Source: Colwellia sp. (GTDB lineage Bacteria > Pseudomonadota > Gammaproteobacteria > Enterobacterales > Alteromonadaceae). Taken from it: a stretch of 64,000 nucleotides of DNA. Of the stretch, positions 36,590-45,859 are shown one piece after another. A program made the position numbers and the translations under genes. The stretch is taken from NCBI GenBank assembly GCA_013215385.1, contig JABSOY010000005.1, forward strand, positions 496,001 to 560,000, given 5' to 3'. Position 1 is the stretch's first letter, and each line of letters opens with the position of its first letter. The notes under the pieces are model-generated. The model did no database searches and was not told the origin of the DNA. It saw only the letters and a list, made by a program, of their open reading frames with translations.

Positions 36590-38206
36590 TTGTCTTTTTT
36601 AGCCCTCCAATTTGATAACCCATTCACTACGCTATTACCTGCCGATAGCGAAACATTAAATTATCCACGCCAAGTTCATGATTCTGTTTATTCATCGGTC
36701 ATGCCTAAAAAAACACCAAACCCTCAGTTGGTGGCGGTAAGTGATGACGTGGCTGAAATGTTAGGCTTTAGTACCTCGCAACAACAAGGTGATGATTTTC
36801 TAAAGTTTTTTAGTGGCAATTATGTACCAGAAGATATCTCACCTTATGCGATGTGTTACGGCGGGCATCAATTTGGCCATTGGGCGGGGCAACTTGGTGA
36901 CGGTCGTGCTATTAATTTAACGCAAGTTAACACCCTTAATCACGGTAGTCAGGTATTACAGTTAAAAGGCGCAGGGCCGACGCCATATTCTCGTACTGCT
37001 GATGGTTTAGCGGTATTACGTTCTTCGATTCGAGAGTTTCTCTGTTCAGAAGCTATGTTTCATTTAGGTATACCGACCACGCGGGCACTCAGTCTGTCGT
37101 TAACCGGTGACCAAGTGGTACGTGACATGTTTTACGACGGCAATGCGAAAGCTGAATTAGGCGCTGTCGTTTGCCGAGTGTCGTCGTCTTTTATGCGTTT
37201 TGGCAGTATCGAGTTACCCGCTTATAGAAAAGATAAAGACCTCTTAAAACAGTTGGTTGATTACTCTATTAAACACGATTTCCCTGAATTAGTTATCGAG
37301 CATCAAGCTAATGAAGTTAAACGCTACCTCGCTTGGTTTGAAGAAATTGCTAAACGCACCTGCAAACTTATTATCCATTGGATGCGAGTCGGCTTTGTAC
37401 ATGGTGTGATGAACACCGACAATATGTCACTGATTGGTGAAACCATAGATTATGGCCCTTACGGCTGGATTGATAATTTTGACTTAAATTGGACGCCTAA
37501 CACGACCGATGCGCAAGGCAAACGTTATAGTTTTGGCAAGCAAGGGGAGATAGCTCAATGGAATTTATTTCAATTGGCTAATGCGATTTACCCTTTAATT
37601 GCAGAGTCTGCGCCATTAGAGAAAATACTTAATAATTTCTCTAAACATTATCAACAACAATGGCGTGAAATGATGGCGCAAAAGCTTGGTTTTCATTCGG
37701 CTGATAATACGCTGAAAGAACAGCGCAATGAAGGTGATGAACAGTTGTTTTTAGAGTTAGAAACTTTACTCAGTGAAGTAGAAACCGACATGACCATTTT
37801 TTATCGTTTATTAGCTGACTTTAATTATAACGATGTAACGCGAGCAAATAATATTGCTCATTTCAGTGACTGTTTTTATCAAACCGAACCATTAAGTTCA
37901 GAATATCAAGAAAGGTTTTCTTTATGGTTACAACATTATGCCCAGCGTATTCAAGCAGATAATATCGCCCAGTCAGTAAGAAAAGCGGCGATGAACAAAG
38001 TTAACCCAAAATATGTTTTACGTAATTATTTAGCGCAGCAAGCGATTACGTTGGCAGAGCAAGGTGACTATAGCCAGTTGCATGAGCTAAAAAATGTTCT
38101 AAAAAAACCTTATGACGAACAAGTGGCGTTTCATCACTTTAGTGAAAAGCGACCAGAATGGGCAAGAAATAAAGCCGGTTGTTCCATGTTATCGTGTAGC
38201 TCTTAG
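36590..38206 (+). CDS. selO: Protein adenylyltransferase SelO (YdiU family)
   Basis: SelO is a pseudokinase that moves AMP from ATP to Ser, Thr or Tyr of target proteins in redox homeostasis. The 538-residue product has the family blocks YGGHQFGHWAGQLGDGRA, QLKGAGPTPYSR, GLAVLRSSIREFLCSEAM and VHGVMNTDNMSL. It ends in CSMLSCSS, the cysteine motif found where eukaryotic forms carry selenocysteine. The start is a TTG at 36590 with only a weak ribosome site. A downstream start is unlikely because the N-terminus aligns well by length. It probably ends in the hairpin at 38253. Confidence 0.94.
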   Translation: MSFLALQFDNPFTTLLPADSETLNYPRQVHDSVYSSVMPKKTPNPQLVAVSDDVAEMLGFSTSQQQGDDFLKFFSGNYVPEDISPYAMCYGGHQFGHWAGQLGDGRAINLTQVNTLNHGSQVLQLKGAGPTPYSRTADGLAVLRSSIREFLCSEAMFHLGIPTTRALSLSLTGDQVVRDMFYDGNAKAELGAVVCRVSSSFMRFGSIELPAYRKDKDLLKQLVDYSIKHDFPELVIEHQANEVKRYLAWFEEIAKRTCKLIIHWMRVGFVHGVMNTDNMSLIGETIDYGPYGWIDNFDLNWTPNTTDAQGKRYSFGKQGEIAQWNLFQLANAIYPLIAESAPLEKILNNFSKHYQQQWREMMAQKLGFHSADNTLKEQRNEGDEQLFLELETLLSEVETDMTIFYRLLADFNYNDVTRANNIAHFSDCFYQTEPLSSEYQERFSLWLQHYAQRIQADNIAQSVRKAAMNKVNPKYVLRNYLAQQAITLAEQGDYSQLHELKNVLKKPYDEQVAFHHFSEKRPEWARNKAGCSMLSCSS

Positions 38207-38252
38207 TCTTTTATTGCTAAGAAGTTATAGCTAGGAGGTTATACCGTAGAGG

Positions 38253-38291
38253 CTCACCGAAAATCTTGTAGATGGATTGTCGGTGAGTTTT
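38253..38291 (+). terminator. Probable terminator after selO
   Basis: CTCACCGA and TCGGTGAG pair around a 19-base loop and are followed by TTTT. It lies between the convergent selO and pheA genes. Confidence 0.65.
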
Positions 38292-38307
38292 ATATCTTAT
38301 TGTCCGG

Positions 38308-39489
38308 TTATTTATTTAACGCACTACTCGGTACACTCGTCGGACTAATATGTTCAATAGGGTAACAGCCTAATACCTTAATGAAATTGGTAATAGCAGT
38401 GATTTCAGAGATCGCTTCTTGCAAGGCGATACTCTTCAAATTGGCCTCGACATCAATATAAAACATTTCTTCCCAAGGTCTGCCTTGAATAGGTCTTGAT
38501 TCTAATTTTAACATGTTAATACCTTTTTCTTTTAAGATAACAAGGCAATCGACTAACGCACCTGCTTTTTGGCCAGTGGCCAAAATTATCGTCGTTTTAG
38601 CGGGAATTTGCTCAGCAACATCAATAGGTTTACGGGCAACTAAAATAAATCGGCTATGATTTTCTATTTGATTTGCTATCGACTTTTCTAGCGCATGCAG
38701 TTTATATAACTGACCACCTTCTTCACTGCCAATAACCGCTACGGTTTCGTCTTGTAACTCAAAAACCTTTGCCATAGCGTCGGCAGTGCTGTCACAATAT
38801 TCAATACGAATATTTTTTTGCTTATCAAGAAAGTTACTACACTGGGTAAAAGGTTGGCCATGGGCATAAATGGTTTTTATTTCACTTAACTGAGTATTCA
38901 CTGCTGTTAATAAGCAATGCTCAATCGGCTGGGTAATTTCACCGACAATAGATAAATTGGTATGTTGCAGTACGTCATAAACTTCATTAATACTGCCTGA
39001 ACTGGTATTTTCAATAGGTAGTACGCCGTAATCGACATGGCCAGACTCTACCTGCTGCATAATTTCGCTAAAGCTTTGACAGCCGTATTCAAGAATTTTT
39101 TCTGCACGTCGTGAAAAATAACGATGGCTTGCTAAATAACTGTATGAGCCTTTGTCGCCTAGAAACGCTACGCTTACGGTTGGCACTTGAATATTCGGGT
39201 TAGCAAGTGTTTGCAAATAGGCTTGTTGATTAAGTACCGAGTCTTCAATAATGGTTTGATAAACGCTGGTTACATAATGAGCGTCTAAACCCAACGTTTT
39301 ACCTTGGTTGATTAATCGAATTAATAGCGCTTGCTCTCGTTGCTGATCGCGAACCGGGCGAATTTGATGAGCTTTACTTTTAGCGACATTGAGGGTGAGA
39401 GAGCGGCGTTGAGCAAATAATTCCAGTAATTCTTGGTCAAGTTGGGTTATTTTTTCACGGATTTTATTCAGATCTAGTTCTTCGCTCAC
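38308..39489 (-). CDS. pheA: Bifunctional chorismate mutase / prephenate dehydratase (P-protein)
   Basis: PheA converts chorismate to prephenate and then phenylpyruvate for phenylalanine synthesis. The 393-residue length is typical. The N-terminal mutase domain (about residues 1-90) has LNKIREKITQLDQELLELFAQRR. The dehydratase domain has GDKGSYSYLASHRYF near 113 and the catalytic-region CDSTADAM. The C-terminal ACT domain has AGALVDCLVILKEKGINMLKLESRP, the GALV and ESRP sites for phenylalanine feedback inhibition. I looked upstream for a Phe-rich leader peptide and attenuator and did not find one. Confidence 0.96.
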   Translation of the reverse strand: MSEELDLNKIREKITQLDQELLELFAQRRSLTLNVAKSKAHQIRPVRDQQREQALLIRLINQGKTLGLDAHYVTSVYQTIIEDSVLNQQAYLQTLANPNIQVPTVSVAFLGDKGSYSYLASHRYFSRRAEKILEYGCQSFSEIMQQVESGHVDYGVLPIENTSSGSINEVYDVLQHTNLSIVGEITQPIEHCLLTAVNTQLSEIKTIYAHGQPFTQCSNFLDKQKNIRIEYCDSTADAMAKVFELQDETVAVIGSEEGGQLYKLHALEKSIANQIENHSRFILVARKPIDVAEQIPAKTTIILATGQKAGALVDCLVILKEKGINMLKLESRPIQGRPWEEMFYIDVEANLKSIALQEAISEITAITNFIKVLGCYPIEHISPTSVPSSALNK

Positions 39490-39635
39490 AGCACTTCCTA
39501 CCTATATTTTATGATTTTAGACAATGATTAAAAATAAAGAGCCCCAGTGTTTTAGTAATCGAAAACGATGAATGCGACTAAAACAAGGTATTGTACAGGG
39601 GGATATGGCATCACTGTAACTAGGGCAAAGAAATT

Positions 39636-39665
39636 GTTCAAGCCTTTATTAATAAAGGCTTGAAC
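39636..39665. terminator. Perfect 30-bp palindrome between the MAPEG gene and pheA
   Basis: GTTCAAGCCTTTATT is followed at once by its exact complement AATAAAGGCTTGAAC. As RNA it would form a long hairpin. In the direction of the MAPEG gene (minus strand) it lies just after the stop and probably ends that message, although only a broken T-run (AATTTC) follows. Confidence 0.6.
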
Positions 39666-39699
39666 TAAAAAAATCTATATTAGAGAAAGCTTAACCGTA

Positions 39700-40086
39700 T
39701 TATGGAATACACTGCCAAATTATAGCAAAAGATGACAGGGTAGCTACAGCCCAAGCTATGGAACGTAGCGTGCCTATGTTAAACAAATACAACAAGTTAT
39801 ATATAATACGAGCGACTACATGTATAACGGCTAAAAGTTCGATACCACCAGTGATTGTTTGCGTGGTAATCGCTAATAATACCGCAGGTGCAAAAATAAG
39901 GAATGACTCGAAAGCATTTTGATGAGCCGCTAATGCGCGTGCACCAAAACCGGTAAGTTTAGCTTGTTGTGAACGAGGGTGATTATTATCGTAACCGTCG
40001 AGTTTATTCATTGCTGCAGCAACAGGGCCTTTTGCGACGTAAGGAAGTAGTGCTGCGATAAATAAACACCAAATTAAAACGGTCAT
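39700..40086 (-). CDS. MAPEG-family membrane protein
   Basis: The 128-residue product has four predicted membrane segments and the MAPEG pattern: LPYVAKG near the start, a polar loop with NNHPRSQQAKLTGFGARALAAHQNAFESF, then AVIHVVARIIYNLLYLFNI and a final helix. MAPEG proteins of this bacterial subgroup resemble microsomal glutathione transferases, but the substrate is unknown. An AGGAG site precedes the ATG. It follows the acylase gene in the same direction with 78 bases between, so it could be cotranscribed. Confidence 0.88.
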   Translation of the reverse strand: MTVLIWCLFIAALLPYVAKGPVAAAMNKLDGYDNNHPRSQQAKLTGFGARALAAHQNAFESFLIFAPAVLLAITTQTITGGIELLAVIHVVARIIYNLLYLFNIGTLRSIAWAVATLSSFAIIWQCIP

Positions 40087-40164
40087 GTTTTTCTCCTGAT
40101 TTTGATTATTATTATTTTTACTGTGTATAGTTTTAGAGAGCGATTTAGAGAAAGGTGATTAATC

Positions 40165-42585
40165 TTAATAGCTCAGTAATGTTAGGGTGTATTTAGTTTC
40201 CCCGGGTAAAAATGGTGAAGCGTTTCCTTGCTCCCAGTCTTTATGACCCATACCATAATAGGGGCTCCATGGGTGTCCCGCTTGACTCGTTGGCATATGT
40301 AAAATTCCTGACTCTTCATGGCCTGGAGATACAATCATACGCTCAGAAGCGCCAAAACTTTTCCCTTGAACTCGTGGCATATAACTATCACCCGGTAAAG
40401 GCGTCGCTGGCATATCTAACCATCGGCCAAGAAAAGGTATTGCTTTACTTATAGGGTGGCCGATAGTGCTGGTATTTTGTTGCCCCCAAGTGGCTTGGGC
40501 TAATACTTGGTTTTGTGTCATATCGGCAATGGTCGTTGTTAATGCTTGTTCAAAAACACCTTGCCAGCTATTTTGCTCAAGCCAAAGGAAATTCTCTGGC
40601 TGTTCGTTTATCATTTGCCAAAGCGGTGTTTCAACTTGGTGGCGAATAGTGCGAAATGAAAAGTTGTTATCGAGTTGTGTTAAGTTGTCGTTGAGTAAAC
40701 TAAAAACATCATCACGAACATTTAAGCGAAAGTTATTAATAAGGCGATAAGCGACCGACTCTACACAGGCACATAAATTATCTTGGCTAACAATCCTTCT
40801 AACTTCTTGCCATGTTGGATGAATATCAATGGCATTTTTTGTTAAAACCTTTTCAAGTAAAAATGTTTGCCAGCGTTTTAGAAATATAGCGCGGTCGTCA
40901 AGAGCAATATCAAGTAAGTCTTGCTCTGTAAATTGTTTTTTTGCGAGTAAACCATCACGAATTTGCTGGGCTCTTGCACCTAAAGCATAACCGCCATTGC
41001 CAAGTTTTTTCAGCATATCACCACCAACCACACGAGTATTGGCTGTCCATAAACGATTGTTTTTGGGATTTTTGACTTTTGGGTATTCATCGGCGGTTAA
41101 ATATCCTTGCCAATGATTTTTACCGTCAGCCCAGTGAGTGGGTGTTTCACCGAAGTTTGATGATTTTTTTGGGATCGCGCCCATAATGGTCCAGCCGATA
41201 TTTCCATCTTTATCACCGACAACCAAATTTTGCGCAGGAATACCAGATTGTGCCGCAATTAAAAAAGCTTCATCAACATTGGCCGCTTGCTCTAATTGCG
41301 TGTGACGAAGGTTTACCGCTTGTATGTCATGAGCAACCCAACGATAGGCTAATAATTGCTGCTGACTATTGGTGCCAATAACTGGGCCCCAAATCGTTTC
41401 TTTTATTGTTATCTCTACAGCCGCTTGCCCCTTTATCGCGATAACTTGTTTGTGTTCAGTAAAATTTTGATAACCACTTGGCGTTAAATACTGGCTGTTA
41501 TTTTCATTGGTATCAAGAATAATAACATCGCTCCAATCGCCATAGCTGTTAGTAAAGCCCCAAGCAATCTTGCTATTACTGCCGGCAATTATATTAGGCG
41601 TACCCGGTAAAGTGAGCCCAGTTACTTTTACAGGAATATTTTTACTCGTTTGGTATTCAAAGGTTGCTCTAAACCAAGTGTTAGGCACGCGGATCCCTAA
41701 ATGCATATCGTTAGCGACTATAGCGCTACCAGTCTTACTTAACTCACCTGATACCGCCCAGTTATTTGAACCCGGGAACTCTTCACCTTGATAGTTGTTG
41801 CTGGTTGAAGATATTTCTGCGTTTTTTTTCGCTCTTAATGATGGAGAGGTTTGCGCTGTTTGCTCTGATGATGCAGAAGGCCAAGCGCGAGTCGGCATAA
41901 CACTTGGCTTAAATTGACTGCCATCAATGGCGGCATCCCAAATACTACCTTTTGGGTTTAAGAACTGAAATACATCGTCTCCTAACGCAAGCTTGATATT
42001 ACCTAATGTTCTTTCACGATCTCCGCTGGCATATTGTAAATCCATATACATGCTTAACACGGTTAAAATTGTGTCTTCTTCTTGCCATGCAACAGGCTCT
42101 TGCTGTAATAATAAATACTCAAAGGGCGGGGATTTTAAATGGTTGATACCTTGATTTACACCGCGAGTATAAGCCTTCAACAATGCTAAATCCTCAGGCA
42201 GAAGTTGCGACACAATCAAACGAGCTCGTTCGCGAAATCGATGACGACGAACTTTTTTGTCGTGAGGTAGGGCTTTTTCACCAAATAAACTGGCTAATTC
42301 ACCTGCAGAGTTCCTGCGTAATAAATCCATTTGAAAAAAACGCTCTTGGGCATGAATAAACCCCGTTGCTACTGCAATATCGTTGCGACCTTTTGCTTTA
42401 ATAGTAACAATACCTTGTACATCACGTTCTACAACGGTGGTATTCACTAAACCTAATAAAGTTCTCTTTCCGTCAAGTATCGGTAGAGCGCTGTCTATTT
42501 GGCTATAAACCCAAGTAGCTAAACTGGCAATCACTAAAAGTGAGATGAGCAAGAAACCGATCAATATATTTTTAGTGTTTTTCAT
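40165..42585 (-). CDS. Penicillin acylase family Ntn-hydrolase (peptidase S45)
   Basis: The 806-residue precursor has an N-terminal hydrophobic segment (about residues 8-27). The alpha-chain contains AKGRNDIAVATGFIHAQERFFQMDLLRR, and then comes the self-cleavage site GSNNWAVSG near residue 273. The Ser there becomes the N-terminal nucleophile of the beta chain. Later blocks AWGFTNSYGDWSDV, QNLVVGDKDGNIGW and ANTRVVGG fit the family. Such enzymes cut amides, including beta-lactam side chains and acyl-homoserine lactones (PvdQ/QuiP), so quorum quenching is possible but not shown. The protein is likely periplasmic. A MAPEG gene follows. Confidence 0.9.
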   Translation of the reverse strand: MKNTKNILIGFLLISLLVIASLATWVYSQIDSALPILDGKRTLLGLVNTTVVERDVQGIVTIKAKGRNDIAVATGFIHAQERFFQMDLLRRNSAGELASLFGEKALPHDKKVRRHRFRERARLIVSQLLPEDLALLKAYTRGVNQGINHLKSPPFEYLLLQQEPVAWQEEDTILTVLSMYMDLQYASGDRERTLGNIKLALGDDVFQFLNPKGSIWDAAIDGSQFKPSVMPTRAWPSASSEQTAQTSPSLRAKKNAEISSTSNNYQGEEFPGSNNWAVSGELSKTGSAIVANDMHLGIRVPNTWFRATFEYQTSKNIPVKVTGLTLPGTPNIIAGSNSKIAWGFTNSYGDWSDVIILDTNENNSQYLTPSGYQNFTEHKQVIAIKGQAAVEITIKETIWGPVIGTNSQQQLLAYRWVAHDIQAVNLRHTQLEQAANVDEAFLIAAQSGIPAQNLVVGDKDGNIGWTIMGAIPKKSSNFGETPTHWADGKNHWQGYLTADEYPKVKNPKNNRLWTANTRVVGGDMLKKLGNGGYALGARAQQIRDGLLAKKQFTEQDLLDIALDDRAIFLKRWQTFLLEKVLTKNAIDIHPTWQEVRRIVSQDNLCACVESVAYRLINNFRLNVRDDVFSLLNDNLTQLDNNFSFRTIRHQVETPLWQMINEQPENFLWLEQNSWQGVFEQALTTTIADMTQNQVLAQATWGQQNTSTIGHPISKAIPFLGRWLDMPATPLPGDSYMPRVQGKSFGASERMIVSPGHEESGILHMPTSQAGHPWSPYYGMGHKDWEQGNASPFLPGETKYTLTLLSY

Positions 42586-42771
42586 GATGGTATAAATTTA
42601 TTAAGGGCGTTAAGTCACGCTAGATTACCTTAAAATTTAGAAAGTTAACATTGCTTATAAAAACAAACTGCATAGTAAGATCATAAAGAAGTTCTATGAT
42701 ACTTTTTTCTTTGTATATTTACCGATAGAATAGCGGGAATTTTTAACGATTAATTCAACGTAGGAAATTTC

Positions 42772-43323
42772 ATGGCATCGTTACAAGACCAGTTACTAAA
42801 GGCTGGGTTATCAACTAAGCAAAAAGCACGACAAGCAAATAGTGATCAACGTAAAAAAAACAAGCAAAAGCGTAGCGGTGTTGCTATTGAAAAAACCTTG
42901 CAAGAACAAGTTAAACAAGACTTGGAGCAAGAGAAAAAAGACAAGTTTGCAAAAGATATCGCCCTTAACGAAGAAAAAAAGCAACAACTTGCTGAAAAAG
43001 AAAATGTGTTACGGATTCAACAAATACTTCAACATCACCAAATTCAAAATGCGAAAGGTGAAAGCGAGTATAACTACACCTTTAATAATAAAATTAAAAA
43101 ATTATTGGTTAACTCAGTAACACACAAAGCACTTGTTAATGGCCGTTTAGCAGTATGTGGTTTAGCTGATACAAGTTATTTAGTTACCGCTGAAACTGCT
43201 GAAAAAGTAGCAAGCTTAGATGCGAAAGTTGTCTTAGTACAAAACGACAAAGTGGAAAGTGAAGTTATTGAAGATAACGACCCATATGCAGATTACCAAA
43301 TCCCTGATGATTTAATATGGTAA
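42772..43323 (+). CDS. DUF2058 (YaiL-type) nucleoprotein
   Basis: The 183-residue product opens MASLQDQLLKAGLSTKQKARQ, the strongly conserved start of DUF2058 (YaiL). A highly charged coiled coil rich in Lys, Gln and Glu (residues 20-85) follows. The C-terminal part has YNYTFNNKIKKLLV, LVNGRLAVCGL and a final DPYADYQIPDDLIW. The family has been annotated as nucleoprotein- or polynucleotide-associated, but no clear function is known. It stands alone, followed by a glutaredoxin gene. Confidence 0.9.
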   Translation: MASLQDQLLKAGLSTKQKARQANSDQRKKNKQKRSGVAIEKTLQEQVKQDLEQEKKDKFAKDIALNEEKKQQLAEKENVLRIQQILQHHQIQNAKGESEYNYTFNNKIKKLLVNSVTHKALVNGRLAVCGLADTSYLVTAETAEKVASLDAKVVLVQNDKVESEVIEDNDPYADYQIPDDLIW

Positions 43324-43448
43324 TGATGTTTGCTTAGTGCCTTGTTTTGTCAATTATGCTAAAATCGAGCGCTGTTCGGTTATCTTATTTATAAGGCCAG
43401 TTTTTTACTTGCCTTGATGTTTATTATTTTATAAAGAGAAGTTGTTTT

Positions 43449-43811
43449 ATGTTTATTATTCGCTGGGTCGTTGGCCGTATTATCTTATTGTTAAACTTTG
43501 TTTTTTCACCAAGTAGTCCGAAAAGAGCTACTGAGTTACAAGCTAAAATTGACGCTAAAACACAAAACTTAAGTTTGTACCAATTACCTGCTTGCCCATT
43601 TTGTGTGAAAGTTCGTCGAGCAATAAAGCGTGAAGGTCTAAATATTGATTTACGTAACATTAATAAAAATGAAAGTTATAATGAAGAACTAGTCCGTGAA
43701 GGTGGCAAACGAAAAGTGCCGTGCTTAAAGATTACTGATGAAAATCAAAAGGTTACTTGGTTGTATGAATCTTCAGATGTGGTAACTTATTTACAACAGT
43801 TTGCACGTTAA
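43449..43811 (+). CDS. Membrane-anchored glutaredoxin
   Basis: The 120-residue product has an N-terminal hydrophobic helix (about residues 4-20, IRWVVGRIILLLNFVF). A thioredoxin-fold domain follows with the active site CPFC near residue 49, the TVP-like cis-proline (KVPCL) and the GG-containing helix. It should reduce disulphides or glutathione mixed disulphides. The helix has positive residues on both ends and no cleavage site, so the domain is probably tethered to the inner membrane facing the cytoplasm. A strong terminator follows. Confidence 0.87.
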   Translation: MFIIRWVVGRIILLLNFVFSPSSPKRATELQAKIDAKTQNLSLYQLPACPFCVKVRRAIKREGLNIDLRNINKNESYNEELVREGGKRKVPCLKITDENQKVTWLYESSDVVTYLQQFAR

Positions 43812-43838
43812 TATGTAAGCTTGAATGCAAATTTTAAT

Positions 43839-43871
43839 AAAAAAGCCTGATGAATTTCATCAGGCTTTTTT
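43839..43871 (+). terminator. Rho-independent terminator after the glutaredoxin gene
   Basis: AAAAAGCCTGATGAA and its complement TTTCATCAGGCTTTTT form a long hairpin with a T-run. The following stretch to 44155 shows no gene. Confidence 0.93.
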
Positions 43872-44155
43872 ATTAAGATTTTTCGAGGCCAGCTTCATCT
43901 TTATTGGCAGCTATTACTAGCCTGCCAATTTAGATTTGTATTTGGGTTTTTAAATAACATTTATCAAGACTATTGCTGTTATTATTTAATGTAAGGATTA
44001 TTGATTAAAACAGCTTAAGGCATCGATAAACTGGCTTTTTATTAGCGGCTTTTCAATAAAATATAATATTAATAAAATAAGATCTCTGAAATATAATTGC
44101 TCTAATGCCTTTCCTATTACCTATTGGAAATAATAAATTTAATAAGGCTTTAACT

Positions 44156-45163
44156 GTGCTTATAAAAACACCCAAAAGTTACCTGCTAAAAGAAAATGAA
44201 GTAACCCCTGAAAATGTCTATTTAAATAGGCGCGGATTATTGAAGGGGCTGGGCTTTTTAGGCGCTGGCGCTTTGTTATCTTCAACAAGCACAACTGCTA
44301 GCGCAGATTGGTTTAGCAAAGACGAACCGACTAAATTTAAAACAACAGCTTTAAAATTCCAAACCGATCAAAATACCGATAACTTAATTCTTACTCCTGA
44401 AGCTAAAATTACTTCCCACAATAATTTCTATGAGTTTGGTACGAGTAAAACAGATCCTGTTAATAACGCTCAAGGTTTTAAAATTGATCCTTGGAAACTA
44501 ACCATAAGTGGCGAGTGTGATAAGCCTTACACTTTAGACTTAGATGACTTAACCAAAGCTTTTGCTCTTGAAGAACGTATCTACCGGATGAGATGTGTCG
44601 AAGCTTGGTCTATGGTTATTCCTTGGGTAGGCTTTGAACTAGCCAAACTACTAAAAAAGGCACAGCCAAACTCGCGGGCAAACTTTGTTGCCTTTGAGAC
44701 CTTGCACGATCCGCAGCAGATGCCAGGACAAGCCAGCAGAAGAGTAGGCGGTGGTATTAATTACCCCTATGTAGAAGGCTTGCGTATTGATGAGGCGATG
44801 AATCCGTTAACACTGATGAGTGTCGGGTTATACGGTAAAACTTTACCTGCACAAAATGGTGCTCCTATCCGTTTAGTGGTGCCATGGAAATATGGCTTCA
44901 AAAGTATAAAATCGATTGTCGGCATTAAATTTGTAGAGCAGCAACCTGCTGCTACTTGGAATATTTTAGCCCCCAATGAATATGGCTTTTATGCCAATGT
45001 TAACCCTGAGGTTGATCATCCAAGATGGAGTCAAGCAAGTGAACGAAGAATAACCTCGGGCGGATTATTTGCTCGTAATCGCATTGATACTCTACCTTTT
45101 AATGGCTATGGCGAACAAGTTGCCGATATGTACAAAAATCTCAATTTACGTAAGAATTTTTAA
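44156..45163 (+). CDS. msrP: Protein-methionine-sulfoxide reductase, molybdopterin catalytic subunit MsrP
   Basis: MsrP repairs oxidised methionine in periplasmic proteins using electrons from quinol through MsrQ. I prefer the GTG at 44156, which has AAGG eight bases before it and gives 335 residues (E. coli has 334); the ATG at 44105 lacks a ribosome site. The Tat signal is [20 protein letters not shown], so the folded enzyme is exported with its cofactor. The molybdenum-binding Cys lies in MRCVEAWSM, and the family blocks [12 protein letters not shown] and [15 protein letters not shown] follow. msrQ begins nine bases after the stop. Confidence 0.95.
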   Translation: MLIKTPKSYLLKENEVTPENVYLNRRGLLKGLGFLGAGALLSSTSTTASADWFSKDEPTKFKTTALKFQTDQNTDNLILTPEAKITSHNNFYEFGTSKTDPVNNAQGFKIDPWKLTISGECDKPYTLDLDDLTKAFALEERIYRMRCVEAWSMVIPWVGFELAKLLKKAQPNSRANFVAFETLHDPQQMPGQASRRVGGGINYPYVEGLRIDEAMNPLTLMSVGLYGKTLPAQNGAPIRLVVPWKYGFKSIKSIVGIKFVEQQPAATWNILAPNEYGFYANVNPEVDHPRWSQASERRITSGGLFARNRIDTLPFNGYGEQVADMYKNLNLRKNF

Positions 45164-45172
45164 GTTTTATTT

Positions 45173-45808
45173 ATGACAAAAAATACTGTGCTTATTCGAG
45201 CTCCCTTCAAAAAATTACTAGCAAAACATCAAGTTAAACTTTTTAAGCTTTTTATTCACTTAGCCGCTTTGTTCCCTTTGATTAATGCCTATTATTTAGC
45301 TTTTACGGATCAGCTAGGGGCGGATCCTGTTGAAGCTATTCTTCACTTTACCGGTATCGGAGCTTTTAATTTATTATTACTAAGTTTAGCAATAACCCCT
45401 ATTAGTAAACGCTTTAAAATCTCTATATTACTTAAAATTCGTCGATTAGTTGGTTTATATAGCTTTACCTACGCGTTTTGTCATTTAGCCAATTTTTTAG
45501 TCTTTGAAGTGCAATTTGACTGGCTGTTATTTATTAATGAAATAATTAAACGCCCTTATATTACCGTGGGTATGGCAGGGTTCATTATTTTGCTTAGTTT
45601 AGCCGTTACCTCTATTTCTGTGTTGAAAAAACGTATGGGTAAGCGTTGGCAAAAATTGCATAATTGGGTGTATTTAGCCGTTGTTTTAGTGGGCATTCAT
45701 TTTTATTGGTCGGTAAAGTCTGAAATTATTGAACCCAGTATTTACCTTTTTATTGCTTTAGTTTTATTAAGTGTGCGCTTTAAAAAACTAACCCGGTTTA
45801 AAAAATAA
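45173..45808 (+). CDS. msrQ: Haem-binding membrane subunit MsrQ
   Basis: MsrQ is the b-type haem and flavin quinol oxidase partner of MsrP. The 211-residue product has six hydrophobic segments and the family blocks PVEAILHFTGIGAFNLLLLSL, RRLVGLYSFTYAFCHLANF and KLHNWVYLAVVLVGIHFYW. The conserved His residues in helices 2, 3 and 5 are the likely haem ligands. It follows msrP closely in the same operon and ends at a strong hairpin. Confidence 0.95.
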   Translation: MTKNTVLIRAPFKKLLAKHQVKLFKLFIHLAALFPLINAYYLAFTDQLGADPVEAILHFTGIGAFNLLLLSLAITPISKRFKISILLKIRRLVGLYSFTYAFCHLANFLVFEVQFDWLLFINEIIKRPYITVGMAGFIILLSLAVTSISVLKKRMGKRWQKLHNWVYLAVVLVGIHFYWSVKSEIIEPSIYLFIALVLLSVRFKKLTRFKK

Positions 45809-45840
45809 AAAAGCTAGTCAGTAAATGCTGACTAGCTTTT
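45809..45840 (+). terminator. Terminator after msrQ
   Basis: AAAAGCTAGTCAG and CTGACTAGCTTTT pair around TAAATG immediately after the msrQ stop. The convergent M4 protease ends 20 bases further on, so it may serve both genes. Confidence 0.92.
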
Positions 45841-45859
45841 ATTTAAGGTTAAATATAGA

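Noticed and set aside
39490-39699. Phenylalanine leader peptide and attenuator for pheA
   Set aside because: No short Phe-rich frame with alternative hairpins was seen; the only strong hairpin is a perfect palindrome close to the MAPEG stop.
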